From positions 6,372,886 through 6,436,885 of the forward strand of contig NW_025408671.1 of NCBI RefSeq assembly GCF_020360975.1: a stretch of DNA of 64,000 nt. The letters are read 5' to 3'. Position 1 is the stretch's first letter, and every line of letters starts with the position of its first letter. Origin of the DNA: Hirsutella rhossiliensis (taxonomy: Eukaryota; Ascomycota; Sordariomycetes; Hypocreales; Ophiocordycipitaceae). Made by a program: the position numbers and the translations under genes. Positions 19,560 through 31,077 of the stretch are shown piece after piece. The notes beneath the pieces were generated by a model. The model worked only from the letters and a program-made list of their open reading frames with translations, had not been told where the DNA came from and did no database searches.

Positions 19560-22500
19560 TTTACGAGCTATTAACGCTATTATAACGCTTAAATCGTAGT
19601 ATTAAGGCAAGGAACCTAGCTATACTAAGGGGCACTACTAGAAACATATAAATTATATAAATTATAATTATATATCCCTTAAAGAAGGATATTACTTATT
19701 AAGCTAGAACCCCTTATTTTCCTAAGACAACGTTAAAGGAAGTAAGAGGGGATAATTATATCGTAAGACTAAAGGAAAGCCTCGATTAGACCTTATAGAT
19801 TAAGGGGATTAAATCGTAGGCCTAGACTTATAAGATTTAGGAATATACTAACCTAGACGGTATAAAGGAGCTTAAATAACCCTAATAGCCGGACTAAGAG
19901 TAATTTATTATTAACCTTAGAGGGAGACCTTCCTAACGAGAAGATAAAACCGAGGCTACGTTCCTAGCAAGGCGAATAGGCTATAACGAACAATACTAAG
20001 ATATAAAGGACTCCTTTCGTAACCTTAAGAAAAGGTTCTAGCTATAATTCGATCGCTATAAGGTCTAGTAGAAAGCCCTAATTATACTTAAAGAATTAAT
20101 TAAGAAAACGATTAGTAAAGGGCTTTAGGGGATAACCCTAATATATAATAGCCTAAGAGAGAAAATTAGGGAATTAAAGAAGTAAGCCCTACCTTTAGGG
20201 GTAGAGGAGAAAAAGCTAATTTACGAGAGATATACGACCTCTATTAATAAAAAAAGCACGCGAGACTAGAAAGTATAGGTAGAATAGCTCGACTAAATTA
20301 TTATAGATTTATAAGACCTTAAGGTCGATATACTTAACGATATAAGAATTAGATAGGATTTTCTTATAGCGGTAGATAAGTAGGACCTATATTAGTCTAT
20401 AATAATAAGGGCTCTCGACCTCTATAACGAAAGATATAGTAAAGATTAACTTCCCTTAAGGAACTTAATCGCTAACTTTAAATAAGAATATATTTATAGG
20501 AAGAAGTTATAACTACCTATAAAAAGAGGAAGCGCTAATTAAATCTCTAGGAAATTAGATACCTAAGCTAAATACGCTAGCTATAAGTAGCACGTTAATA
20601 GCTTAATAAGCTAGTAGGAAAATTGCTACTTACTATAGGTAATATATAATAAGAAGCCCTTATTAGGCTAGAAATATAGTAATCTAGCTAAATAGAATAT
20701 CGAAAAACGGCTAAAGGACTATTTAAATAAGAAAGTAAAATATATAGCCTAGACCCCTAATTCCTACCTTAAAGGAAGAGAACTAGTAGATACTATTATT
20801 AGTAATAACGGGCTAGGAAAGACTATTAATATAGTTACTCTATCTAGGGTAAATATAGCTATTAAGGGAACGCTATTGCTTACTAATAAATTAATATACG
20901 ACTTAAGGGCCGATATTAACCTCTTTAATAACCTAGGTTAGTTCTAGGAAGGAACCTTTAAGTAGGGTTCTAACGATAAAGTCTAGGTTAAAGACTAAGC
21001 TTTTAGGGTATAAGGAATAAGAATAGCAGTTATCCCTATAATTAACGGTAGAAAGATAACCTTACTAGATACCTACTTTATCCTAGAAATACTAATAAGT
21101 ATCTTCTTAGCTAGGCTAGGGATAATAGTAGGGATATTCTAGAACTAGCTCCTAGGATACCTTTATTTAAAACCTACGAAGGAGGTTTATATTAAACTAA
21201 CTAACTTCGAAGGTTAATTTATAATAGGAATACTCCTATAGTATAAGCGGGTATTCGTAGTTATATAAGCGCCTAAGCCGCTAACTAGGGGGGTAGGTAA
21301 CCTATAGTATCGCCGCCTTAGGCATCCTAGTCTAAGATTACTAGAGAAGCTATTAAAAGCCTGCCTAGGCACTAAGCTTTAAGGCCCTATAATATATAGC
21401 TATTAGATATACGTAATAAGGAAAGCTAAGAAGGAAGTCTTAAGAAAAATACTATCCCTAAGGCCTAAAGGTCTAAGGGTATAAGTTAGCTTCGACCTTT
21501 ACCCTAGCCCTATAATAGTATATAATAAGGAAAAGAACTTCGCTTTATTTACTTATATAGATATATTTATAATGTTCTATTACTTAATAAAAAGAAAAAT
21601 AAGTATTAGGGATATCTTTAATAACTTTATAGCGTTACTTAAGACTTAGTATAGAGTTAAAATAACTATATTAATTACTAATAGGGAAAAGGCTCTTTTA
21701 ATAACTAAATAAAGGGATTATATAACTAATAGAGAGATATAAGTTATATAGTTAGCCCCTTTAACGCCTACGTAAAACGGTTACGTAGAGAGATTAAGGG
21801 CAATAGTAAAGGAAAAAGTAAGGGTTATAAGGCTTAACTTAAAGCTTTTAAAAGAGCTATAGCTAGAGATATACCGTATAGCGGTATACCTACTTAATAT
21901 AATACCCTTTAAATTATATAATTATAGCTAGCAGAGCCTATATAAGCGTTAGTAGACCTAGATAAAAGAAAATAATCTATTATATTACTATATTAAAGAT
22001 ATTAAACTAGATATTATATATTTAAGGGTCTTTAGCTATATAGCGTTCTTAATAATAATTATAGTATTAGAATATATTAAGTTATATAAGACGTAATTAC
22101 CCCTTAAGTAGAGAGCTTATATCGGCTACCTAGTAGGCTATAGGTCTACTTAATAATACGTTATAACCCTCGTAGTATAGTAGTTATATACCTAAGAAGC
22201 CTGCTAGCTATAACGCTAGAGTTAGTTCGAATCCGGCTAGGGGCACGATTAATTTTTAGTCGGACTAGTAGACTACGCTAACCTACTTATTAATTAGCTA
22301 ATTAGCGCTTCTAGAAGCGCTTATAAATATACTAGTAGTCTAGCCCCGCTATAAGTAGGCCGGCCCGACCTCGCCTACCCGGACCTAGCGACGAATTCGT
22401 TAGGACCTCCCCCTAACCCCGGTCTAGGCCCCCCGACCGGGAAAATAAAAACCCGGGGCCGATACTAGCAACTCGATAAGTACGGCGCGAAGCCGGTGCG

Positions 22501-25350
22501 AAAACCCGACTACCGGCCCGGCTAAAGGCCGGCATTAATAAAAATAGCCCGCTAAGCCTTACGGCGGAAAAATAAGGCAGAGCCCGGGAAGATATCGTTA
22601 TAAGATAAGGTTAGAGATAATTATATAATTAACTATTAACCGTTAACTAAAAAAACGCTCGTACTACCGATTAACGCTATATACCCCGCGTATATAAAGG
22701 AGTTACTTTCTAAGGTTATTTTATAGTAGGGCTAATACGATTCCGACTAACTATAACGATACCTAAGATAGCTAGCGTAAGATTCCTATATATTATAACC
22801 GCGACCCGGTATAAAGGGCGGACTAGCTACGAAAGAGGGGAGGGTTTTCCTCTAGGCACTTTAGTTTTTCCCTCTTATTTAACGTCGAAGTTCTAGATAC
22901 CTTTAGATAGGTTACTAGTATAATCTTAATAATAATAATAATACGTTATATAGATACCGTTAATTAGATAGAATAAACTAATAGTATTAGCTAATATATA
23001 GTTTAATAAGTCTATAAGCTATAATATAAAAAGAGAAGAGTAAGCCTAGCTACTTTAAATATATAGCTATAATATCCTTAGAGATATAGCTATAACCGAC
23101 GTTATAGATAGCGGGGAACCTAAAAACTTTAGGGTACTAAGTTTATCTAACGATAATATAAATAACGGTTAGACGCTAGAAGAAGTAATTACTTTCTTAT
23201 AGGACCTATTGCCCCTATATACTCTAGAAGATTAAGGATTAAAGACGCCCTTATAGGGATTATATAGATATATATATCTTTCCCCTCCGGAAATAGTAGG
23301 CCTAGGGATAGAGATTTTAATATTACCCCTTTTACTTAATACTATATTTAACACAAAGTTACTAAGCTTTATACCTCCTACGCCCGTAATAGATACTATA
23401 GCTAGTAACCCCTCCTATATCTCGTTAGGGAGATAGCATAAAGATATAATACCTATATTAATCGACTCGTCTCCTTAAGACGAACGTAATAATATACCTC
23501 TTAACCTAGGGGGTAAAGGAACGATTATAGTATAGGTTTAAGAAGATAACCCTTAGTCTAAACCCTATACCCTTAACCTAGCGGTTAGTAGGGCCGGCTT
23601 AAGGATATTATAAATATAAGAATAACGTAGATAAAAGGATACGTTATAAGGGATTAACCTAAGCAATGTTATTAAAGGAAAACGGGCTTATAAGCCTAAG
23701 AAATCCCTTATTAATAATATTATTATAAAGGTAAGTAAGTATAAGCTTTACGTTAAAGATATACCGCCTCCCCCTACCTCCTTTAACGCGGCAATAGCTT
23801 TAGAATTCGTATACGAGTAAAAGGAAGCTATAGACCACGAAATAGAGGAAAACCTAGTAAGGGGCACTTAGAAGACTATTATAAAAGCTATTATTAAATA
23901 GAAAGGTTACTTCCTAATCCCCTTACGTTAGGTCTTTATATATAAGACTAATAAATAAGGGTATATTATACGCTTTAAAGTATATATTATAGTTCGTAGA
24001 GACCTATAACCTAAAGGTAACGAGGATATATATATAGCTACGCTATAAGCACGAATATTTCGACTACTAATAGCCTTCTACTACCTTAAGGAGTTTAAAA
24101 CGGAATAATATAACGTAAAAATAGTATTTCTATACGTAATCCTATGCTAAGAAGTTTATTGCTAGCCTTTACCGGGATTCTTAATACCTAGGCTATGCCT
24201 AAAGCTATTAAAAGCACTATACGGGCTCTGTATCTCTCTAAAGCTATAGTTTAAAGAGATATCTAGTTTCTTTACTAAACTAAGAGCCTAGTAGCTAGTA
24301 GAAGACGCCTATATACTAGTTTATAAGGGCGTTATTATCTTTATCTTCGTAGATAATATCGTTATAATATATCTAAAAAGGCAAAAATAAGATTAAGAAG
24401 AGCTATATAAGGCTATTATAAAGAAATACACCGTTATATATATAGGAGAGCTATGCTAGTTCCTTAGCATCGAGATTATTAGGGATAGGGATCTTAAGAA
24501 GATATAGCTCTCGTAAGCTTCCTATATCTCTAAGACCGCGAAGAAATATTATATCCTTAATAATAATATCCTTCGTAAGCCTAAGATCCCGCTAATAATA
24601 AAAGAGCTCGTCTCCTATAAAAGGTAGGCCTTAAAGAAAGAGATATATAAATATATCTCTCTAATTAGGTCACTTATTTATCTAGCAATTTATACTAAGC
24701 TAGATATTATATTTATAGCTAGAAAGCTAGCCTAATATAATTATAACCCCGGGCTATACTATAAGCATAAAGCACGTAAGTACCTAGCTTACCTCTATTA
24801 TATAAGAAACCGCTATATCTACTTTACGGCAATAAACCTAGTAAGGCGGCTAATATATATATCCGACTCCTTATACGCCGATAACCTAGAGACTAGGAAG
24901 TCCTTATAAGGATACGTATTCCTACTCCTTAATAAGCTAATTAACTAAAAAGCTACTAAGTAAGCTACTATAATAACGTCCTCTATAAAAGCTAAATTAT
25001 TAGCACTCTTATAGATAGCTAAGGAATAGGTAGTATTTAGCCGACTAATTAAGGAGCTTAGTATTAGTATTAAAGGGACTATAGAGCTCTAGTATAATAA
25101 CCTTTAGATTATTAAGCTTCTAACTAAATTAAGCGCGAAGCTTAAGATAAACCTTAAGTACGTTAACGTTTATAGATACTAGCTTTATTAAGAGGTATAA
25201 TAAGATCGGATATAAGTTAGCTAGATCGTATTAGTAGATAACCTAGCTAATAGTATAACGAAGGCGCTTATATACTAGAAGTATTAAAGCTTTATTAAGT
25301 AACTAAGACTAGTAATATAGCCGGAAGATATATTAAGAGATAATATACCT
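19560..25350 (+). pseudogene. Copia-1 gag-pol remnant
   Basis: No frame longer than a few dozen codons survives. The order of homology is gag near 19.6-20.8 kb, protease/integrase near 20.9-22.1 kb with a RAYIGYLVGYRST block just before the SINE, reverse transcriptase near 23.9-24.6 kb, and RNase H near 24.8-25.3 kb. The reverse transcriptase has an FVDN-type box where FVDD is expected. The RNase H carries ADNLETRKSL, an ITSSIKAKLLALL block and NLANSITKAL. This order (integrase before reverse transcriptase) defines Ty1/copia. Stops replace Gln and Trp codons throughout. Confidence 0.8.
22166..22940 (+). mobile_element. SINE-1: tRNA-headed short retroposon in copia-1 pol
   Basis: About 775 bp. 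It starts ACCCTCGTAGTATAG, with a polymerase III A-box-like TAGTATAGTAGTTA and a B box GTTCGAATCC at about 22225-22234, and ends in a (TAA)n tail. The 10-bp duplication ATACGTTATA (22156-22165 and 22941-22950) flanks it; these bases continue the pol codons on the right. It is the best-preserved head of the four copies in this window. Confidence 0.8.
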
Positions 25351-26144
25351 AACTACTATATTAAGGCGTAATATCTCCTTACTATAGCAAACTCGATAAT
25401 TGCTAGATCCCGATAATAAGAGCACTACTATATATACTAAGATTAAGGGATTTTAACGGCGTAGTTAGATCTTAATTTAGTTAAGAAACTATAAAGATCT
25501 AAGGGGTAGAAGTTAGCCCTATTTACTACTAAGAAGTAAAGCTATTACTAGACTACCCCTTAATTAGTATAATACTATAGCGCTTAAACTTACGATAATC
25601 GCGATAGCTTTACTAAATTAAGACTAATTAATATAAGGAATATATTATTAGAAAGCCTACCTTTAAGATTACTTTTATCCTAAATAATAACGTCGCCGGT
25701 AAAGGTACTACGGTACCTAGGCTACCTAAAGGATGCCCCGCTATGCCCCTCCTTATAAAGAAGGTTATAAATATAACTTATAACTACTAGTTAAACGGTA
25801 AGAGTAGGTTATATAACCCTATTAATCGTAAGTTCGACTCCCCCTAGGGCGGAAGAGCAGGTTATATAACTACGCCCTAGGGGGGGCGCGGTCAACGAAC
25901 TTAGGGGCCCGAGGAGATAGGATATATAGAGGAGGGTTCTCCTTATATCCTATCCTCTTAGGTCCTAGCTTTTGCCTTTTACTGCATTTACCTTCCCTTT
26001 TTATAGGATATAATTAGGAGCCTCCCCTATTTTTAGATAACCTCCTTAAATAGATAGCAAAGCAGCCGAATTTAACATCGGAATAGCCTTATATTTATTA
26101 GACCGAACCCTCCTCTACCTATTGCCCTACTATCTAGAAGCTAG

Positions 26145-26159
26145 GGTGGCAAGGGGGTG
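26145..26159 (+). other. Polypurine tract of copia-1
   Basis: GGTGGCAAGGGGGTG immediately before the 3' LTR start (TGTTAAGG), the expected place for second-strand priming. Confidence 0.6.
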
Positions 26160-26445
26160 TGTTAAGGAGAGTGGGCATAAGAGGCCACAGTCATGCCTAG
26201 TAGACCCAATAGTCATGCATAAGGAAGCCTGCCTAACTAATATGACTCCCCTAGCCCAAGGACATTATATAGGCCTGACTTAGGTATAGGAATATCCCAA
26301 TGCCCTCTTTTAGCTAGCTATGTGTGGTCACTATACCTATATAAGCCCCTCCCTTATCCCAATAGATAGACCAAGACATGCATCACTAAATTCACCTTTC
26401 TGTGCCCCTATTTCTTCCACTGTGCTCTCAAGCCCCTGCTTGAGA
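26160..26445 (+). repeat. 3' LTR of copia-1
   Basis: 286 bp, TGTTAAGG to CTTGAGA, followed by GGATT. Mostly free of RIP although the interior of the element is saturated. Confidence 0.85.
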
Positions 26446-26450
26446 GGATT

Positions 26451-27832
26451 GTTATAAGAACACCCACACTCCTCCCCCTTCAGCTCAACTCTCCCTTTCT
26501 CTCTTTCTTTCTTTCTTTCTCTTTCTCCCCATTATCCCTGTTAGTCGGCCATGTCTGATGCATAGCCCCTCCTTTGTCTAATTCTGCGCCGCTCACACGA
26601 CCCCCCCAACTCCTAATCTGCACGTTTAGCTGAGTTCTAGATGCCCCTGGATTCCGCATGTCCGCTTTATCAGCCACGTCTTTTGTCTATTTGGTCATTC
26701 ACCTTGACTTAGGGGGAGGAAGGGGCTTCTCTTATTGCTTTAACACCTTAAATCGAAGGGGCCTTTACTCGCTAATATGGCCGGATTTTGCCCGACTCGA
26801 AACTTCTATGCTCTGGCAATAGCTTAACGCGATCATGGCTTCCCTCTTAATCCTTGGATCCTGCAGTAACTTGGTAGCCTTTATCCCCGCGATGATCTAC
26901 GGGCTTCCGCTGCGATATTATCCGCTATTATAGGATCGGATGACGTGGCGAATGCCTGCCTATTCTTAACTGGGCATCCTGAATACGAGCACATACAGAG
27001 ATCAGGCCAGCTAACCTTCCATCATCTCCGTTAGCTCTATTAGAAGTTCCTCGGTGCGCCCGGGATGACCACCGATGGAATACTGGCCGCTTCGTCGTTG
27101 GCTGTTAAAGCCTCCTCGATTGGCATCACAGCAACCGGCCGTCCGACGCAGTTTCGCCGATATGGGCCCCGCAATCTGCGACCGCAATCTCGACGCACGC
27201 TATTTCTTGACGTTGTGATTTGTGCTTAACTTATCTCCGTCTTCGCCTACCCTAGATCTGTTCCTATGGCCGTATAAAGGTAGGATGATCCTTCCTCAAT
27301 CTTATAGGCTATGCCGAATCGTACGACTTTCGGGTGCATAGCTCTCCGCGCCGCGGCTCGTGCCTAGGCGCCCAACGACGGACTGTTCTAAAGTTGATGT
27401 TTGCGAGTCGAATGGTCCTATCAACTTCCCTAGACGAGCGGCTTGTTCGGAGCCTCTAAGATTGGGTGATTAGTCCCCTACTCTGCTATAGCTTTGCGAT
27501 GCAACTTAGGTCGGAGAGAATAGGGTAAGCGATATTCGTGGAGGAAGAGGAGGCTGGTCGTCAGTGAGTGAGGTAAGACACGAGAGTGTGGAGACTAGAA
27601 AATGTATAGGGGGCCTGTTGGCCTTGCCAGCTTGTCCCTAGCTTGTCCAGAACCACCCACGACTCCTAAGGTGGGTGGAAGGGCTGCGCCTTGTTAGGAG
27701 GAGACGCTGACACGTCACGGCGATGACTTTAGCAAGATTGGACCCCGCCTTCCTCTTCTCGTTTCTTATGCAGCCAAGGGCATAGGGGATCTATATTGTT
27801 TTTAAAATCCGCCGGCTTCCTTACCACTAACA
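26451..27832. other. Normal-composition stretch without a recognisable gene
   Basis: A CTTT microsatellite lies near 26500-26525. Several in-frame TAG-broken stretches on both strands suggest old, lightly mutated coding DNA, but I recognise no domain. Confidence 0.4.
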
Positions 27833-28165
27833 CTACTCTTCTATATCTTTATTTCCTACGACGACCGCCGTAAAGATAGACCGAATGACTCTAAAAAAGA
27901 CATACCGCTGACCTTCTCCGAGTCGAGGCCATTCTTCCCGTCGAACTGCTGTCACATAGAACTTCCCTATCTTAACTATATCTCCCTCGCTAGCCACTTT
28001 AGGGAGTTGCGACTCTAGAGCTAGTAGCGAATCTAGAAGTACTGGCAGATCTAGCCAAAACTTCTCAGAGCCCGACCGTAGAACCCCTAGCGTTAAATCT
28101 AGCGCTTCTATAACCAAGTCGATAGGCCCAGAGACTGCGAGGAAAGGATCACCCCGGTGCTTCAT
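27833..28165 (-). CDS. Hypothetical protein, 110 aa
   Basis: ATG 28165 to TAG 27833. The protein has an amphipathic look: LVIEALDLTLGVLRSG and LPVLLDSLLALESQLP, then YVFFRVIRSIFTAVVV near the C-terminus. It shows no signal peptide and no motif I know. The frame is clean in an area where other frames are riddled with TAG. It may be a real small gene or a surviving part of a transposon. Confidence 0.3.
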   Translation of the reverse strand: MKHRGDPFLAVSGPIDLVIEALDLTLGVLRSGSEKFWLDLPVLLDSLLALESQLPKVASEGDIVKIGKFYVTAVRREEWPRLGEGQRYVFFRVIRSIFTAVVVGNKDIEE

Positions 28166-28329
28166 GCAATCCCTAGCGCCTATAACCGACCGAGCTATAG
28201 ATGCCAGCCGTCTCTAAGATATTTTCTCCGAGTATAAAAGGGTCATCAGTAAACAAATTGAGCCACGCCAATACAGCGTGTCAGCACATAAAGGTAGCCC
28301 TAGCCCCCATAGCCGCGGCATAGACAAAT

Positions 28330-28765
28330 ACTTACAACGATTTTGCAGAGAACGAAGTTTCCGAGTCTGATTATCCCGTGGCCTAGCAATAGATGCTTCT
28401 TAAAGCAATTCTAGTCTATAAACAATCCGAGGTAGCCCAGCCACGCCGAAGCCAGCGGAAGAGGAAGTCTAGGCCACGTGCTGCTGCCACTGCTTCGTAT
28501 CGTGTCTAGAAGAAACGCATTTCGACTACCAGCGGTCGGGAATATAAGTTTTTACGTTTAGGGGAGGTACGGAAGGCATCGAATAGATCCGTCGAATATA
28601 AGGTTATATAGAAGCCAACCTAGGTATCTATAGACGATCTCCGGGGCAAGCGGGCATTAGAAGAGGCCTAAGAGCTCACTGTGAATGAGTTTGGCTAAGT
28701 TGCGTGGGAAAAGGAGATAGGTAAATCTGGCCATCTCGACATGGATACTAAGTCTGAGTAGAATA
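28330..28765 (+). pseudogene. Chromodomain-like remnant
   Basis: One frame is readable across several TAG/TAA codons. It shows a basic stretch (RRSQRKRKSRPR), then REYKFLRLGEV, VEYKVI-stop-KPT-stop-VSIDDL, RGKRALEEA and ELTVNEFG. Reading the stops as Trp or Gln gives a pattern like the last strand and helix of a chromodomain (Y-V-W...TW.....L). Such domains occur at the ends of some retrotransposon integrases and in chromatin proteins. Which of these it was cannot be said. Confidence 0.33.
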
Positions 28766-28769
28766 GCGA

Positions 28770-29357
28770 AGCTATGCTAAAAGAACACCAATGCCCCCCC
28801 TTCCCTTGCCACTTCATTAAGAATGAACGGGAGAATTCAACAGCAAGGAGTTCTTAAACAGGGTCAACGGGTCTGTTGGCCCCAACGACAGGCTCGTGGG
28901 TACTTCTCTCCTGCTCGCGCGGGCATGCTAGAGCCAGATTTGTCTTCGAAATGGCCATATATTCGCCGAATTTCCTTGCTCAACAGAGGGTCGTTCATCT
29001 TCGTCGAATTTACCTCTAGCATCATCTCTTTAGGCGCTCAACCATAGAGCAGAACCAATATAAATAAACCAGATCGTGAGTCTTATTCAAGACCCAGCCA
29101 GGCCATCGATCTTGACCACTATTGTATCGTCTAATCAGGCAAAAATTGACTTGCTCAATTGCATGACCCCTCTTTGCCTCCAAGTGGCGGCAAAGAGATC
29201 CGTCGCAAAGGGACTTGGGGGGATTCTGCGAGCGGTGCTCGGAGAGTATACCAACTCGAGGACTGGCCGAGGCTTGAGATTGGGGCCTCCACTCAGTAGG
29301 CGCAGCTCTGTTTGGGCACCTGAGTGCTATGTATCTGTCGGCCCAATAGCGCGTCGT
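28770..29357. other. Stretch with no recognisable gene
   Basis: Normal-composition DNA. Overlapping frames on both strands at 29022-29444 share no known motif. Confidence 0.4.
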
Positions 29358-29700
29358 AGGGTACCGGTAATCGCGCAATGCAAGAGCCAGGACTTGCCGG
29401 TAACCGCCCAGGCACGAGTTTAGGGCCGGTGGCGAATGGCTCACATGTTACCAGGAACGGTGATCTGAAGAACGGCTCGTAACCAGTAACCAAGCAACCG
29501 GACTGCAAGGGTGCTGGTAACTGCCAGGCAGAGATTGCCGGCAGCCTATAATTAGGCTCCGGTAACCTCTGGGCGCTTGCTGATGGCAGCTATGTGCTGT
29601 CGGTAACCGCCCAGCCATGATTGCCAGTAACCAATCAAGCGTCGTGGCAAAGTGGCCAGTAACCGCCCGGCTCAGATTGCCGGTCACTGGTAACAGGAGA
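29358..29700. repeat. Degenerate array of CCRGTAACC-type units
   Basis: About a dozen units, each opening with CCGGTAACC, CCAGTAACC or a one-base variant and lasting 21-41 bp. Several continue GCCCAG or GCCCGGC and close with GATTG. The unit length is irregular, so this is a degraded minisatellite rather than a regular satellite. The long minus-strand frames here (29448-29825) are by-products. Confidence 0.7.
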
Positions 29701-30127
29701 CCGGTCCCCCATGGGGCCCGCCAATGCCTTTTCGGAACGAGCTTGAGAGCATGAGAAGCAAGGCGGCTGGGTTGTGAAATGAAGGAATGAGCCCGACACA
29801 AGCACTTGTCTTGTGCGCCAAACACCTACCTACACATGCGCGGTAGGTGGCGATGAAGCTCTGGGTAGGTATCGCGTAGTGGCCTTAGGTCATAGGCCAT
29901 TGTAGATGCCCTTTCAGGTGTCTTTTTGAAGGGAAAGGAGGAAAGAGAAGAGTGTGAGCCCAGCAGTGAGCTGTATAAGCAATTGGGAGACTGTTTTATA
30001 GGCGCTGGTGGCGTCTGCGTGTGACCCTTTTTTTTTTTGCTTTTCAGGGTTGAAGGTGCTGCGCACAGGCATTGGCTTACAGCTACCCGTTGGCCTAAGC
30101 GTAGTGGGGCCACGGCAGCCCGACTTA

Positions 30128-30176
30128 GTTGGCCCAAAAAAATCCGGGACAGCCCAAAAAAGCCGGGACAGCCGGG
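30128..30176. repeat. Short tandem repeat of about 19-20 bp
   Basis: GCCCAAAAAAATCCGGGACA, then a 19-bp version ending GCCGGGACA, then a third partial GCCGGGACT. This style of repeat is common just inside the ends of fungal DNA transposons, but I could not find a partner end. Confidence 0.6.
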
Positions 30177-30465
30177 ACTTCAATTTCAGCTGCAAATCAA
30201 AGGGAAATTCTACACTTTGCTTTATAGCGCGGTCAATTCGCCTTCAAATGGCTAGATTTTACATGCGATCAATAGCTGTGGACCTCCCCAAAAGGCACAC
30301 AACAACAAAGAGTGAATAAAAGCACGTCTTTGGGCCCTTTTAGACGCTGCCGCTGTCCAGTCCAAGAGACTGGAAGACCGTGTTTTTTAAGCCTAAATAC
30401 ACATATTATGTGGTAATTTCGCCTGTGGTGTGTCTCTGCAAGCCATTCGGTTTACCCATGTAGCC

Positions 30466-31077
30466 CTAGAGTATCTGATGTATCTTATTGTGCGATTGGG
30501 TGCGCGTGCGAGGGCATGTTGTATCGACTATCGCTGCAGCCGCCGCCAACGGCGGCGATGAGAGTATATTCTCTTGCGTATCGAGGAAATTGAGTTCATC
30601 CTCATCTTCGGCGTCACCTTCGCCTTCATGGTTAAGGTCAAGGATTGTGAAATAGACAGCATCGTCTTTGCCGGTCAACGACGAAACATGTCTGTAAGTG
30701 GGCGAGATCGGGTCATTGCGCGTGCCCTAATATCTCTGGTAGAGTTACTTCTCGTCGTGCTATCGTAGAACAATGAATCCTTGGCCGGACCTTTGACCTC
30801 CTGCACGAGGTTACTGCAACCTAGCTTTAGATCAACGTCAGTAGAACTCAGTGTCTCGTGCTGTAATTTGAACCACTCTTTCGGCGATTTTCCTGACTGT
30901 TTCGCTTGTGCTGACGATATCCAAGACCAGCAGTTGAAATGCCTTGCCCACTCCAGGTGTATTCCAGCGTTGGAGAAGCGAGTTGGTGAGTAGGCAAAAC
31001 GTACGCCGGTTAAGATATTAATGCCAACCAAATTAGTGGTACGGTACCATGCCCCACCCCCCTTTCGGTAACACCTA
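30466..31077 (-). pseudogene. Unrecognised gene fragment cut by pogo-2
   Basis: Two overlapping minus frames (about 31060-30675 and 30678-30466) read on if one base is added or removed at the FRR/LTGKDD junction. The joined fragment has HLEWARHFNCWSW, SGKSPKEWFKLQHE, LKLGCSNLVQEVKGP, then an acidic stretch (HEGEGDAEDEDELNF) and an Ala-rich part. I do not recognise the family. Its upstream side stops exactly where the pogo-2 inverted repeat begins, so the element probably disrupted it. Confidence 0.35.

Larger units (their letters stand above)
17356..26445 (+). mobile_element. Copia-1: Ty1/copia LTR retrotransposon, RIP-destroyed, with nested insertions
   Basis: The LTRs match over 286 bp once the pogo insertion is removed from the 5' copy (17356-17398 plus 19255-19497 against 26160-26445). 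The inner part carries a copia polyprotein on the plus strand, recognisable in pieces although full of TAG/TAA stops. A purine-rich tract (26145-26159) precedes the 3' LTR. The interior has almost lost CpA and TpG but keeps many CpG, which is the RIP signature. A pogo element (17399-19252) and a SINE (22166-22940) are inserted in it. The last 800 bases before the 3' LTR (25350-26145) have no pol homology and hold a hairpin near 25915-25965. Confidence 0.85.

Noticed and set aside
25795..25875. Possible tRNA gene with a B-box-like GTTCGACTCC
   Set aside because: The acceptor and T stems do not pair, and the sequence lies in RIP-mutated DNA. At most a tRNA-derived relic.
29358..29700. CRISPR-like repeat-spacer array
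   Set aside because: Units are irregular in length and sequence and the organism is a fungus; no associated genes.
29448..29825. Minus-strand frame of 125 codons
   Set aside because: Its content follows the CCRGTAACC repeat units; no family resemblance.
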